15,614 bases of DNA from an uncultured Bacteroidaceae bacterium. GTDB lineage: Bacteria > Bacteroidota > Bacteroidia > Bacteroidales > Bacteroidaceae. The stretch lies in the NCBI GenBank assembly GCA_904501945.1, contig CAJGCU010000060.1, forward strand, positions 1 through 15,614. The letters are read 5' to 3'. Shown here piece after piece: positions 1 through 7,842 of the stretch (within the stretch, counting starts at the first letter, position 1; every line of letters begins with the position of its first letter). The notes beneath the pieces are model-generated. The model searched no databases. It was not told where the DNA came from and saw only the letters and a program-made list of their open reading frames with translations. A program made the position numbers and the translations under genes.

Positions 1-1
1 C

Positions 2-766
2 CTCAATGGTAACCAGACTGCGCTCATGCTCTCTTACTATATCATCGAGAACAAGAAGAAGCTTGGACAGCTGAAGGGCAATGAGTTTATGGTGAAGACG
101 ATTGTGACGACAGAGACCATTGCAGAAATTGCTCAGCGCAACAACGTGGAGATTCGCGATGTCTATACTGGTTTCAAGTGGATTGCGCGCGAAATCAAGC
201 TGTCTGAAGGGGTGAAGAAGTATATTGGCGGAGGTGAGGAGTCGTTCGGATACCTGCCATTTGACAAGGTGCGTGACAAGGACAGCCCGGCTTCTATCTG
301 TCTGCTCTGCGAGATTGCTGCATGGGCAAAGGATAACGGCATGACGCTCTACGACTTGCTGATGAAGATTTACCTCGACTATGGCTTTGCTTACCAGAAT
401 GCTATTTCTGTCACTAAGCCTGGCAAGTCTGGTGCTGACGAAATCAAGCAGATGATGGAAGACTTCCGCAAGACTCCTCCTGCATCTCTTGGCGGCAGTC
501 CTGTTGTTTGTGTGAAGGACTACAAGACGCTGAAGCAAGTGTGCCAAGGCGTGGAGTCAGACCTCGATATGCCTGCAACCAGCAATGTGCTGCAGTGGTT
601 CACTGCTGATGGCACCAAGATTTCAGTTCGTCCTTCTGGTACAGAACCTAAGATTAAGTTCTATGTGGAGGTGAAGGGCGAGATGGCATGTCCTAAGTGC
701 TATCCATCGGCTACCGTTGAGGCACAGGCTAAAGTGGATGCTATCAAGAAGGATTTGGGACTTTGA
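2..766 (+). CDS. Phospho-sugar mutase (phosphoglucomutase/phosphomannomutase), C-terminal part
   Basis: The gene is cut by the left window edge; the reading frame is open from base 2 and ends at TGA 764-766, giving about 254 residues of a protein that is usually near 580 residues. The family interconverts hexose-1-phosphate and hexose-6-phosphate in the cytoplasm through a phosphoserine enzyme. The visible part begins at the conserved LNGNQTA stretch, contains the sugar-binding loop GGGEESFGYLP (about bases 224-256), and ends with the phosphate-binding motif SVRPSGTEPKIKFYVE (about 625-672) typical of the fourth domain. The active-site serine and the metal-binding loop lie upstream, outside the window. 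A strong hairpin terminator follows. The family assignment is secure; glucose, mannose or pentose preference cannot be decided from this fragment. Confidence 0.93.
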   Translation, partial: LNGNQTALMLSYYIIENKKKLGQLKGNEFMVKTIVTTETIAEIAQRNNVEIRDVYTGFKWIAREIKLSEGVKKYIGGGEESFGYLPFDKVRDKDSPASICLLCEIAAWAKDNGMTLYDLLMKIYLDYGFAYQNAISVTKPGKSGADEIKQMMEDFRKTPPASLGGSPVVCVKDYKTLKQVCQGVESDLDMPATSNVLQWFTADGTKISVRPSGTEPKIKFYVEVKGEMACPKCYPSATVEAQAKVDAIKKDLGL

Positions 767-797
767 GAAGCTTGAATAGCTTGCGAGATTCTAAGCG

Positions 798-839
798 AAG
801 TGCACCAGCCGTTTGGGTTACGGATGGTGCACTTTTTTT
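798..839 (+). terminator. Intrinsic terminator after the phospho-sugar mutase
   Basis: A 10-base perfect outer stem (798-807 with 825-834) is extended, after one G-A mismatch, by a 4-base inner stem (809-812 with 820-823) around a loop at 813-819. Seven T residues (833-839) follow on the plus strand. It lies 31 bases after the stop codon and separates the mutase from the converging minus-strand operon. The complementary strand has no T-run on its side, so it should act mainly in the plus direction. Confidence 0.88.
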
Positions 840-848
840 GTTGCCCTG

Positions 849-874
849 AAAAACCGTACCCCGAGGGGAATGGT
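849..874 (-). terminator. Possible intrinsic terminator for the minus-strand operon
   Basis: The segments 853-862 and 865-874 are largely complementary: ACC with GGT outside, CCCC with GGGG inside, and a 3-base mismatch bulge between. Read on the minus strand, the hairpin is followed by five T residues (complement of A849-A853). It lies about 50 bases beyond the stop of the pseudouridine synthase gene, which suits the end of the dnaX-to-rluA operon. The stem is imperfect and the T-run is short, so the call is tentative. Confidence 0.42.
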
Positions 875-922
875 ATAAGAGGACACAAAGTATGTCTAAG
901 GCTATGCTGTGTGGGAATGACG

Positions 923-2365
923 TCAGAAGGCCTTTTCTGTGAAAGTCATCCATGCTCCTGTTGCAGGGTGACGGAAGGTGATGCTCTCTGCATGCAGGTA
1001 CAGACGGTCGGAGGCGGTTCCGTAGAGGATGTCTCCTTTGATGGGGCGTCCCAGCCCATCTGGATGAGCGCAGTGGATACGAAGCTGATGGGTGCGTCCT
1101 GTCTCGGGATACAGCTCTACGCGACTTTCGTCAGTAAAATGGTAGCGTGTGATGGCTTGTTTCCCAAATCGTGGGTCAACCGTTTGGCGTGGTGAGTCAA
1201 ATGGATTGCGTGAGAGTGGGAGAGATATGATGCCTTGAGATGCTTGTCCTGGCTGTGGGGAGGATGAAAGAAGGGCAATGTACTTTTTCTTGATTCCGTG
1301 CCGGGTGAACTGTTCTTGCAGTTGGCGGCAGGCTTCAAGGTTCTTGGCAGCCAGCATCAGTCCTGACGTGTCTTGGTCCAGACGGTGTACAAGCCGAATC
1401 TCTGGGTTGATTTCTGTAAGATGGGCTTGCAGCGATACCTCTCCGTGGTTGCGGCTGGGCACAGACAGTAGGCCCGAAGGTTTGTAAATGACCATGAGGT
1501 CATCGTCTTCATGGAGGATGCGTACTTGACTGAGCAGCCTCTTGCCGCGGCTGAACAGGGGATTTTCCTCAACATCGAGTCCTTGCATCATATAGGTGAG
1601 TATGGGGACGCACTTGTGCTGGCAAGAGGGGTAGAAGTGCCCTTCGATGCGCATCTGGCTGCCTTTAGAGGGACCTACCCAAAATTCCTCCATGCACACA
1701 GGCTTCAGGTTGTGCTGGTAGGCATATTGCAGCAACTTGGGAGCGCAGCATTCGCCAGCGCCGCCTGGTGGAACGCCTACTTTGGATTGAGGTTTTACCT
1801 GTGCGCGCCCTTCTTTGTAGTCGATGTATTCTTCTTCGCTGAAAGGAGTCTTATAGTCTTTGAAGATGTCGAGCAAGTCTGCCACTTGCCTGTTGGCGTT
1901 CAGCATGCGAAACTGGCGGAAGGTCCACGTTTGCAGAGCCTGTGATTTCTCTTTCCGCAGTACCTTTAGTTCTTGCTTTTCCACCTCATTGTTGCAACTG
2001 TTGATTTGGTGTGTCAAGTCAACAATCCGCTGCTCCTCTTCGTGGAAGTAGCCCTGCTGCAAGTCACAGACGGGCGGCACAAAGCCTTCGTGATGATAGG
2101 CGCCGTTGTAAATGCCAGAGAAAGCGCGGAGGTAGTAGCGCTTCCCTTCCAGTTCTACCACCAGCACGCCAAACATCTTTCCTTCGTGCGGATACATGTC
2201 GGGTGTGTTGTAGCAATAGTCAATAACCTCCTTGGCTGCAAACTGGCAAAGAGGGTGCGGACGATAGCAGAATGGGTAGGTGAATTGTGTGGGCGAAGGG
2301 ATGTTTTCTGCTTCAGGCGGAAGTGGATGGAGTTGCGATTTCATGGCAGACCACGAGCGGCTCAT
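923..2365 (-). CDS. RluA-family RNA pseudouridine synthase with long N-terminal extension
   Basis: The 480-residue protein isomerises uridine to pseudouridine in rRNA and/or tRNA. The C-terminal catalytic domain starts near residue 283 (RILHEDDDLMVIYKPSGLLS) and carries the RluA signature HRLDQDTSG, with catalytic aspartate D330, and later the ETGRTHQLRIHCAHP block. The first 280 residues are an added domain: a charged, probably coiled-coil stretch (about 108-150), then a cysteine-rich segment with GECCAPKLLQYAY (204-216), C224 and FYPSCQHKC (244-252), which could bind a metal. This extended architecture is known in some RluA homologues, so it is not a fusion artefact. The start at 2363-2365 is five bases after the mrp stop; a second Met at residue 8 is an alternative. 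It is the last gene of the dnaX-trmB-mrp operon. The exact RNA target cannot be read from the sequence. Confidence 0.9.
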   Translation of the reverse strand: MSRSWSAMKSQLHPLPPEAENIPSPTQFTYPFCYRPHPLCQFAAKEVIDYCYNTPDMYPHEGKMFGVLVVELEGKRYYLRAFSGIYNGAYHHEGFVPPVCDLQQGYFHEEEQRIVDLTHQINSCNNEVEKQELKVLRKEKSQALQTWTFRQFRMLNANRQVADLLDIFKDYKTPFSEEEYIDYKEGRAQVKPQSKVGVPPGGAGECCAPKLLQYAYQHNLKPVCMEEFWVGPSKGSQMRIEGHFYPSCQHKCVPILTYMMQGLDVEENPLFSRGKRLLSQVRILHEDDDLMVIYKPSGLLSVPSRNHGEVSLQAHLTEINPEIRLVHRLDQDTSGLMLAAKNLEACRQLQEQFTRHGIKKKYIALLSSSPQPGQASQGIISLPLSRNPFDSPRQTVDPRFGKQAITRYHFTDESRVELYPETGRTHQLRIHCAHPDGLGRPIKGDILYGTASDRLYLHAESITFRHPATGAWMTFTEKAF

Positions 2366-2370
2366 GAATG

Positions 2371-3471
2371 TTATTTCTGTACAGCAACACGCTGGGTGGG
2401 CGCCATTTCTACATTCCGTTTATCTACTTGGGTAACAACTTTTGCTGCAAGACTCATAAAGGCGATGCCTTCTGGCGATGCTGGGTTGAGTACGGCAGGA
2501 GCACCTTGGTCGCCTGTTTCGCAGACTGACTGAATCAGTGGAATTTGTGCCAGCAGCGGCACGTTCAGTTCCTCTGCCAGGTTCTTGCATCCGTCTTTGC
2601 CAAAGATGTAGTATTTGTTTTCGGGCAGTTCGGCGGGAGTGAACCATGCCATGTTCTCCACCAGTCCGAGGATGGGCACGTTCACCTTGTCGTTCATATA
2701 CATGTTGATGCCTTTTCGTGCATCAGCCAAGGCAACTTGCTGAGGGGTGGATACGATGACTGCTCCAGTGATGCCCAGTGTCTGAATGAGCGTCAGGTGT
2801 ATGTCGCTGGTGCCAGGAGGGGTGTCAAGAATGAAATAGTCGAGTTCGCCCCAAGCTGCTTCGGAGATGAGTTGCTTGAGCGCATTGCATGCCATGCCTC
2901 CGCGCCAAAGGGTTGCTTGCTCTGGGTCCACGAAGAAGCCTATGGAAAGTAGCTTGACCCCATATTTTTCAATAGGTATAATCAGGTCTCTTCCGTCTAT
3001 CTGCTCTGCGTAAGGACGTGCATCTTCCACGCCAAACATCTTTGGCATGGATGGGCCGAAGATGTCGGTGTCGAGCAAGCCAACACGATAGCCGAGTTTG
3101 GCCAGTCCGATGGCGAGATTGGCAGTCACGGTTGATTTGCCTACTCCTCCTTTTCCTGAGCTGACGGCGATGATGTTCTTCACGCCAGGCAGCAGCTTGT
3201 CAGGTTCTGGTGGAAGAGCGGTCTTAGCTTTTGTGCCGATGGTGACTTCTACGTCGGGATGCACAAAGGTCTTGATGGCAGCTTCTGCTGCTTTCACGAC
3301 AGACTTCTTGAAGGGGTCTGTTTCTTTCTCGAAAATCAGGGAGAAAGAAACTTTCATGCCGTCGATGCGGAGGTCATCTTCCAGCATCTCGTTTTCCATG
3401 ATGTTTTTGCCATTGCCAGGGTAGCGTACAGTGGCGAGGGCATCGTGTATAAGTTTAGGATATATAGTCAT
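2371..3471 (-). CDS. mrp: Mrp/NBP35/ApbC-type Fe-S cluster carrier ATPase
   Basis: A 366-residue cytoplasmic P-loop ATPase of the Mrp/ApbC group, which carries and transfers iron-sulfur clusters to target apoproteins. The N-terminal 80 residues resemble the MIP18/DUF59 domain. The ATPase domain has the deviant Walker A motif SSGKGGVGKST (104-114), the switch motif DTDIFGPSMPK (134-144) and the Walker B-like LDTPPGTSD (215-223). The region after VENM (271-274), where E. coli Mrp has a CxxC cluster ligand pair, reads AWFTPAELPENKYYIFG and has no cysteines; this variant appears to be the usual Bacteroidales form. The gene lies 45 bases after trmB and 5 bases before the pseudouridine synthase, so it is probably co-transcribed with both. 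No strong separate promoter is visible in the 45-base gap. Confidence 0.93.
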   Translation of the reverse strand: MTIYPKLIHDALATVRYPGNGKNIMENEMLEDDLRIDGMKVSFSLIFEKETDPFKKSVVKAAEAAIKTFVHPDVEVTIGTKAKTALPPEPDKLLPGVKNIIAVSSGKGGVGKSTVTANLAIGLAKLGYRVGLLDTDIFGPSMPKMFGVEDARPYAEQIDGRDLIIPIEKYGVKLLSIGFFVDPEQATLWRGGMACNALKQLISEAAWGELDYFILDTPPGTSDIHLTLIQTLGITGAVIVSTPQQVALADARKGINMYMNDKVNVPILGLVENMAWFTPAELPENKYYIFGKDGCKNLAEELNVPLLAQIPLIQSVCETGDQGAPAVLNPASPEGIAFMSLAAKVVTQVDKRNVEMAPTQRVAVQK

Positions 3472-3516
3472 TGAAGTAATGTATAATTAAGATGTGATAA
3501 TTAGGGAACAAAGGGG

Positions 3517-4278
3517 TTATTTCCCTGTTTTTTTTGTTGATACAACTTGATGGTTATAAGAGCGATAACCATCTACAGGTATTTCGATGTCAGGCTCTTC
3601 AAGCGTTCCTTCATGGGGCAGTTGGAACTTGAGGTATTTAATGGGAATGTTACGTTCCAGCCACATACCTTCATAATAGGTGCGGATATCGGTGAGTGAA
3701 GTGTCGATGCCTGTCTCTGTATAAAGGTCAAAAGTGCATTGTAGCAGAGGCAAGCTGTTTCGTTCAATCATGTATTTGGTATAAGTGGCAAGGAAATTGG
3801 AGTCGGTCTTCACGTTGATGATACCTTTGTCCATAAGGAAGCGGCGATAACGTTCCATGAAATAGGTGGAAGTGAGGCGTTTGGTGGCTTTCTTCATCTG
3901 CGGGTCAGAGAATGTCAGCCACAGCTCTGCTACTTCGTTTTCAGCAAAAAGTCCATCTATGCATTCGATGTTGGTGCGCAGAAATGCCACGTTCTGCATG
4001 CCTTCCTCTTGGGCTATCTTTGCTCCATGCCACATTCGCGCTCCCTTAATGTCGATGCCGATGAAGTTCTTGTCGGGGAAGCGTCGAGCCAGCCCTATCG
4101 TGTATTCTCCTCGTCCGCATCCCAGTTCGAGAACGATGGGGTTGTTGTTCTTGAAGAAATGCTGATGCCAATTTCCTTTCAATGCAAATCCTTCTTTTTG
4201 CAGTTGCCAGAAGGGACATTCTACAACTAGAGGATTAGCTGCCATTTCGGCAAATTTTGCAAGTTTACCTTTTCCCAT
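3517..4278 (-). CDS. trmB: tRNA (guanine-N7-)-methyltransferase TrmB
   Basis: A 253-residue class I SAM-dependent methyltransferase that makes 7-methylguanosine at position 46 in the tRNA variable loop. SAM motif I is LELGCGRGEYTIGLA (50-64), followed by GIDIKGARMWHGAK (74-87). The family-specific block is LTFSDPQMKKATKRL (121-135), a Bacteroidales form of the better-known FPDPWPKKRH motif in which the WP pair is replaced by QM. The C-terminal TDIRTYYEGMW (196-206) corresponds to the conserved substrate-contact T-x-x-E motif. The start at 4276-4278 is three bases after the dnaX stop, so translation is likely coupled. The lysine-rich C-terminus accounts for the T-rich run near 3528-3538 on the plus strand. 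Confidence 0.95.
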   Translation of the reverse strand: MGKGKLAKFAEMAANPLVVECPFWQLQKEGFALKGNWHQHFFKNNNPIVLELGCGRGEYTIGLARRFPDKNFIGIDIKGARMWHGAKIAQEEGMQNVAFLRTNIECIDGLFAENEVAELWLTFSDPQMKKATKRLTSTYFMERYRRFLMDKGIINVKTDSNFLATYTKYMIERNSLPLLQCTFDLYTETGIDTSLTDIRTYYEGMWLERNIPIKYLKFQLPHEGTLEEPDIEIPVDGYRSYNHQVVSTKKTGK

Positions 4279-4281
4279 TTT

Positions 4282-6075
4282 TTATGTTAGTTCCAGTTCA
4301 AATTCTTCTTTCAGCTTGCGCAGAGCTTCGCTTTGTTCCAGCATCATGTTGAGTATTTCCCGACGAGTGTAGCTCACTCGCTTATCGGTCACTTCACGGA
4401 GACGTGTTGTCATGCGAACATTGTGGTTCTGAAGACGTTGCTGAAGGAATGCTTCAACACGTGGCTTGATTTTGTTGAGTTCGTTCATGACAGATGGATT
4501 GTCTGCAATGACAAGGAATGTTGTTCCATCCTCCAGCAGAGAAGGTTCCATATAGTCCATCTGGCGTGACATGGCAGTTTCCTCTCGTGGAAGCCCGATG
4601 GCAAATTCTCTCCAAGCAATGGTCAGGGCAACGGTATCAAATTCCTTGTCTTCAAGCGTCTGTACATTAATAGATTGTGTTGATTCTTTTGTTTCTTGCT
4701 GCTGACTGTTAGATGCTTGTTGCCCCGTATTCCGTATGGAAAAACGAAAGCCTCCTCCCATAGGTCTCCCTTGAGGAGCAGGAGGGCTGCTGGGCGTAGT
4801 GAGGGTGTTCTGCCTTGGTGGCAAAGCTGTAGTGTGGGCAGGTGTCGCTGATGGTGTGTGGGAACGCTCTGCTGACGCACTGCCAGAAAGGCTTCCTTCG
4901 TCATTTTTAGGAAGGTTTTTCAGCCTTTCGAATATGGGTTTAAGAATCTTCGTAGGGCAAAGCCCCGAAGAAATTCCGTCATCGGAGGAGAGTTGCGCCA
5001 TCTCGATGAGGGTAAGTTCCACAAGCAATCTCTTGTTTTGGCTCTGCTTGTAGTTGAGGTCGCAGTTGTTGGCCAGTTTCATGGCCTTGAACAAGAACTG
5101 AGGCTTGCACTTTTGTGCCTGTTCCTTGTATTTAGTACGTACTTCTTCGCTGGCTTCGATGAGGCTTGCTGTTTGGGCATCCTGACTGACAAGCAGATTG
5201 CGGAAATGGCTTGAAAGTCCAGTGATGAAGTATTGGCCTTCAAATCCTTTTGAAAGAATCTCATTCAGTGTGAGCATGCATTCCGTGATCTTTTCTTCCA
5301 GGAAATAGTCTGTCAAACGGAAATAGTAATCGTAGTCAAGCACATTGAGATTCTCTATCGTCTGCTGATAGGTGATATTGCCGCCACAGAAAGATGACAC
5401 CTGATCGAAGATAGACAAGGCATCTCGCATACCTCCGTCGGCTTTTTGTGCTATAATGTTCAGTGCTGCATTTTCTGCTGTAATCCCTTCTTTTTCAGCC
5501 ACATTCTTCAAATGTGAAACAATATCATCGACACCCATGCGCTTGAAGTCATAGATTTGGCATCGGCTCATGATGGTCGGCAAAATCTTGTGCTTTTCTG
5601 TCGTTGCAAGGATGAAGATGGCATGGTGTGGAGGTTCCTCCAGCGTCTTCAGGAATGCATTGAATGCTGCCTGAGAAAGCATGTGAACCTCGTCGATGAT
5701 AAACACCTTGTATTTGCCTATCTGGGGCGGAATCCTTACTTGCTCAATCAGTTGGCGGATGTCCTCCACCGAATTGTTTGAAGCAGCATCCAGCTCGTGG
5801 ATGTTGTAAGATCGTTGTTCATTGAATGCTTTGCACGACTCGCATTCACCGCAAGCTTCTCCATTGGCCTGTGGGGTAAGACAGTTGATGGTCTTTGCAA
5901 AGATGCGAGCACACGTCGTTTTACCTACGCCTCGCGGACCGCAGAACAGGTAGGCATGTGCCAGTCTTCCGCTCTGGATAGCATTCTTCAGTGTTGTGGT
6001 CAGCGAACCCTGTCCCACCACTGTGTCGAATGTCATAGGGCGGTACTTGCGTGCCGAAACGATATAGTTTTCCAT
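4282..6075 (-). CDS. dnaX: DNA polymerase III subunit gamma/tau
   Basis: A 597-residue clamp-loader subunit that hydrolyses ATP to load the beta clamp and, as tau, links polymerase cores to the helicase. The AAA+ module has Walker A GPRGVGKTT (46-54), a four-cysteine zinc module (C65, C75, C78, C81 in ACGECESC), Walker B FIIDEVHML (125-133), sensor 1 LATTE (156-160) and the SRC arginine-finger motif (170-172). Domain III follows to about residue 370. A low-complexity Ser/Thr/Pro/Ala linker spans roughly 390-455, before a tau-type C-terminal domain of about 120 residues. I did not identify a programmed frameshift site for a separate gamma product. It is the first gene of the minus-strand operon, 20 bases downstream of a clear promoter, and trmB follows after three bases. 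Confidence 0.97.
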   Translation of the reverse strand: MENYIVSARKYRPMTFDTVVGQGSLTTTLKNAIQSGRLAHAYLFCGPRGVGKTTCARIFAKTINCLTPQANGEACGECESCKAFNEQRSYNIHELDAASNNSVEDIRQLIEQVRIPPQIGKYKVFIIDEVHMLSQAAFNAFLKTLEEPPHHAIFILATTEKHKILPTIMSRCQIYDFKRMGVDDIVSHLKNVAEKEGITAENAALNIIAQKADGGMRDALSIFDQVSSFCGGNITYQQTIENLNVLDYDYYFRLTDYFLEEKITECMLTLNEILSKGFEGQYFITGLSSHFRNLLVSQDAQTASLIEASEEVRTKYKEQAQKCKPQFLFKAMKLANNCDLNYKQSQNKRLLVELTLIEMAQLSSDDGISSGLCPTKILKPIFERLKNLPKNDEGSLSGSASAERSHTPSATPAHTTALPPRQNTLTTPSSPPAPQGRPMGGGFRFSIRNTGQQASNSQQQETKESTQSINVQTLEDKEFDTVALTIAWREFAIGLPREETAMSRQMDYMEPSLLEDGTTFLVIADNPSVMNELNKIKPRVEAFLQQRLQNHNVRMTTRLREVTDKRVSYTRREILNMMLEQSEALRKLKEEFELELT

Positions 6076-6095
6076 GTTGTTGTGGTTTATTTGTG

Positions 6096-6126
6096 CAAAG
6101 ATAGTGCAAATCGAAGACAGAACAAA
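6096..6126 (-). promoter_or_regulatory. Bacteroidota-type promoter of the dnaX operon
   Basis: On the minus strand the -33 box TTTG (complement of 6123-6126) is followed after exactly 19 bases by the -7 box TATCTTTG (complement of 6096-6103), matching the Bacteroides consensus TTTG-N19-21-TAnnTTTG. The -7 box ends 20 bases before the dnaX start codon, implying a very short 5' leader. No Shine-Dalgarno sequence is seen. Confidence 0.82.
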
Positions 6127-6190
6127 ATAAATATTTTTATTTTTTATGTTGAGATGCCGCCTATCTTATCCAAAGATAGTGATTTTTTTG

Positions 6191-6198
6191 TACCTTTG
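6191..6198 (+). promoter_or_regulatory. -7 promoter box for the FAD oxidoreductase/MATE pair
   Basis: TACCTTTG at 6191-6198 matches the Bacteroidota -7 consensus TAnnTTTG and lies 20 bases before the ATG at 6219. The expected -33 position (about 6166-6171) holds no good TTTG, so the call rests on the -7 box and its placement alone. Confidence 0.6.
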
Positions 6199-6218
6199 TC
6201 AACAAAATCCAAAAAACT

Positions 6219-7841
6219 ATGATTGAAGAGTATCAAATTAGAGTTCTGCCAGAGCAGGCAGCAAGTGAACAGAGCATCAAGCAATTCTTACAGGAGGAGA
6301 AGGGATTTGGTATAGATGAAATAACTGCTGTGAGGGTGCTGAAGCGTAGCGTCGATGCACGGCAGCGTACAATCTATGTGAATCTGAAAGTGAGAGTGTA
6401 TGTCAATGAGTTGCCAGATGATGATGAATTTACGAGAATAGATTATCCTCAAGTGGATGGACGTCCCCAGGCCATTGTAGTGGGTGCAGGTCCTGGTGGG
6501 TTGTTTGCAGCGTTGAGGCTGATAGAGCTGGGTGTTCGCCCTGTGGTGGTGGAGCGTGGAAAGAATGTGCATGACCGCAGGAAGGATATAGCTCAGATTT
6601 CTCGCACTCAGCAAGTTGACCCTGAATCGAATTATTCCTTTGGGGAGGGTGGAGCTGGTGCTTTCTCTGATGGAAAACTCTATACTCGCAGCAAGAAGCG
6701 TGGCAATGTGGAGAAGATACTGAATGTGTTCTGTCAGCATGGAGCTAGTACAAGCATTTTGGCAGATGCGCATCCTCATTTGGGAACAGACAAACTTCCA
6801 AACATCATCGAAGCTATGCGAAACACGATTATCAGATGTGGTGGCGAAGTTCATTTTGAAACGAAAATGGATGCCATACTGATGAATAATGATAAGGTTG
6901 AAGGCATTTGTTGTGGTGAAAAGATTTTCAAGGGTCCTGTGATTTTGGCTACAGGGCATAGCGCTCGCGATGTGTATCGCTACCTGAATGCCCAAGGTGT
7001 TGAAATAGAGGCGAAAGATATTGCTGTAGGTGTACGTCTGGAGCATCCTTCTGAACTGATAGACAAGATTCAGTATCATCGAAAAGAGGGTCGAGGAGAA
7101 TTCCTTCCTGCAGCTGAGTATTCGTTTGTCACTCAGGTAGATGGTCGAGGAGTCTACTCTTTCTGTATGTGTCCAGGAGGTACGGTTGTTCCTGCTGCCA
7201 GCGGACCTAGTCAGCTGGTGGTGAATGGCATGAGCAGTTCACGTCGAAACAGTCCTTGGAGCAATTCTGGCATGGTGGTAGAATTGCATGTGGAAGACTT
7301 GAATGACCGTTCGCTGCTCGAACTTCCGCCTGTGCCTGACGGGGCGATGGGCAAAGGGCAACAGCTTGCAGGCAAGTGGCCGCTGGCGATGATGGAATTT
7401 CAGGAGCGTCTTGAATATACAGCATGGATGCAGGGCAATCGTCAGCAGACGGCGCCAGCACAGCGAATGGCTCATTTTGTCAATGGAAAGGGCAGTTTTG
7501 ATTTGCCCAAGTCGTCCTACACTCCAGGGCTCATCAGCACACCTATGCATTTCTGGCTGCCCGACTTCGTGTCGAAACGTCTGCAGCAGGGATTTCGCAA
7601 TTTCGGCAAGTCCTGTCATGGGTTTCTGACAAATGAGGCTGTGATGATTGGCGTGGAGACGCGAACTTCTGCTCCTGTGCGTATTCTTCGCGACAGAGAG
7701 ACCTTGCAGCATGTGCGATTGAAAGGTCTTTTCCCTTGTGGCGAGGGCGCTGGATATGCAGGGGGGATTGTGAGTGCAGGTGTTGATGGCGAACGATGTG
7801 CTGAAATGGCGGCTCTGTATCTGGCAAGCACGGAATGTTAG
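6219..7841 (+). CDS. NAD(P)/FAD-dependent oxidoreductase, COG2509-like
   Basis: A 540-residue predicted cytoplasmic flavoprotein. An N-terminal alpha/beta domain of about 80 residues precedes the dinucleotide-binding fold AIVVGAGPGGLFAALRLIE (85-103) with the E-R-G acidic end of the second strand (112-114). The block YSFGEGGAGAFSDGKLYTR (139-157) is characteristic of this uncharacterised FAD-dependent dehydrogenase group. An internal ATG motif, ILATGHSARDVY (about 243-254), and the C-terminal FAD closure LFPCGEGAGYAGGIVSAG (about 506-523) complete the fold. The substrate and reaction are unknown. The start at ATG 6219 follows a -7 promoter box by 20 bases. The stop TAG (7839-7841) is one base before the MATE transporter start, so the two are almost certainly co-transcribed, and translational coupling is likely. 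Confidence 0.9.
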   Translation: MIEEYQIRVLPEQAASEQSIKQFLQEEKGFGIDEITAVRVLKRSVDARQRTIYVNLKVRVYVNELPDDDEFTRIDYPQVDGRPQAIVVGAGPGGLFAALRLIELGVRPVVVERGKNVHDRRKDIAQISRTQQVDPESNYSFGEGGAGAFSDGKLYTRSKKRGNVEKILNVFCQHGASTSILADAHPHLGTDKLPNIIEAMRNTIIRCGGEVHFETKMDAILMNNDKVEGICCGEKIFKGPVILATGHSARDVYRYLNAQGVEIEAKDIAVGVRLEHPSELIDKIQYHRKEGRGEFLPAAEYSFVTQVDGRGVYSFCMCPGGTVVPAASGPSQLVVNGMSSSRRNSPWSNSGMVVELHVEDLNDRSLLELPPVPDGAMGKGQQLAGKWPLAMMEFQERLEYTAWMQGNRQQTAPAQRMAHFVNGKGSFDLPKSSYTPGLISTPMHFWLPDFVSKRLQQGFRNFGKSCHGFLTNEAVMIGVETRTSAPVRILRDRETLQHVRLKGLFPCGEGAGYAGGIVSAGVDGERCAEMAALYLASTEC

Positions 7842-7842
7842 C

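Noticed and set aside
3504..3538. Hairpin GGGAA/TTCCC followed by a T-run on the plus strand between mrp and trmB
   Set aside because: The stem has only five pairs, the T-run is the reverse complement of lysine codons at the trmB C-terminus, and no plus-strand gene ends here.
4282..6075. Programmed frameshift in dnaX giving a separate gamma subunit
   Set aside because: I did not find a convincing slippery heptamer with a downstream hairpin at the expected domain III boundary.
6288..7079. Minus-strand open frame of 263 codons opposite the FAD oxidoreductase
   Set aside because: The plus strand encodes a protein with clear Rossmann and family motifs; the antisense product has no recognisable motifs and unusual composition.
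7774..7842. Earlier ATG for the MATE gene
   Set aside because: It lies inside the oxidoreductase coding sequence and would add 23 residues unlike any MATE N-terminus; the ATG at 7843 fits the family.
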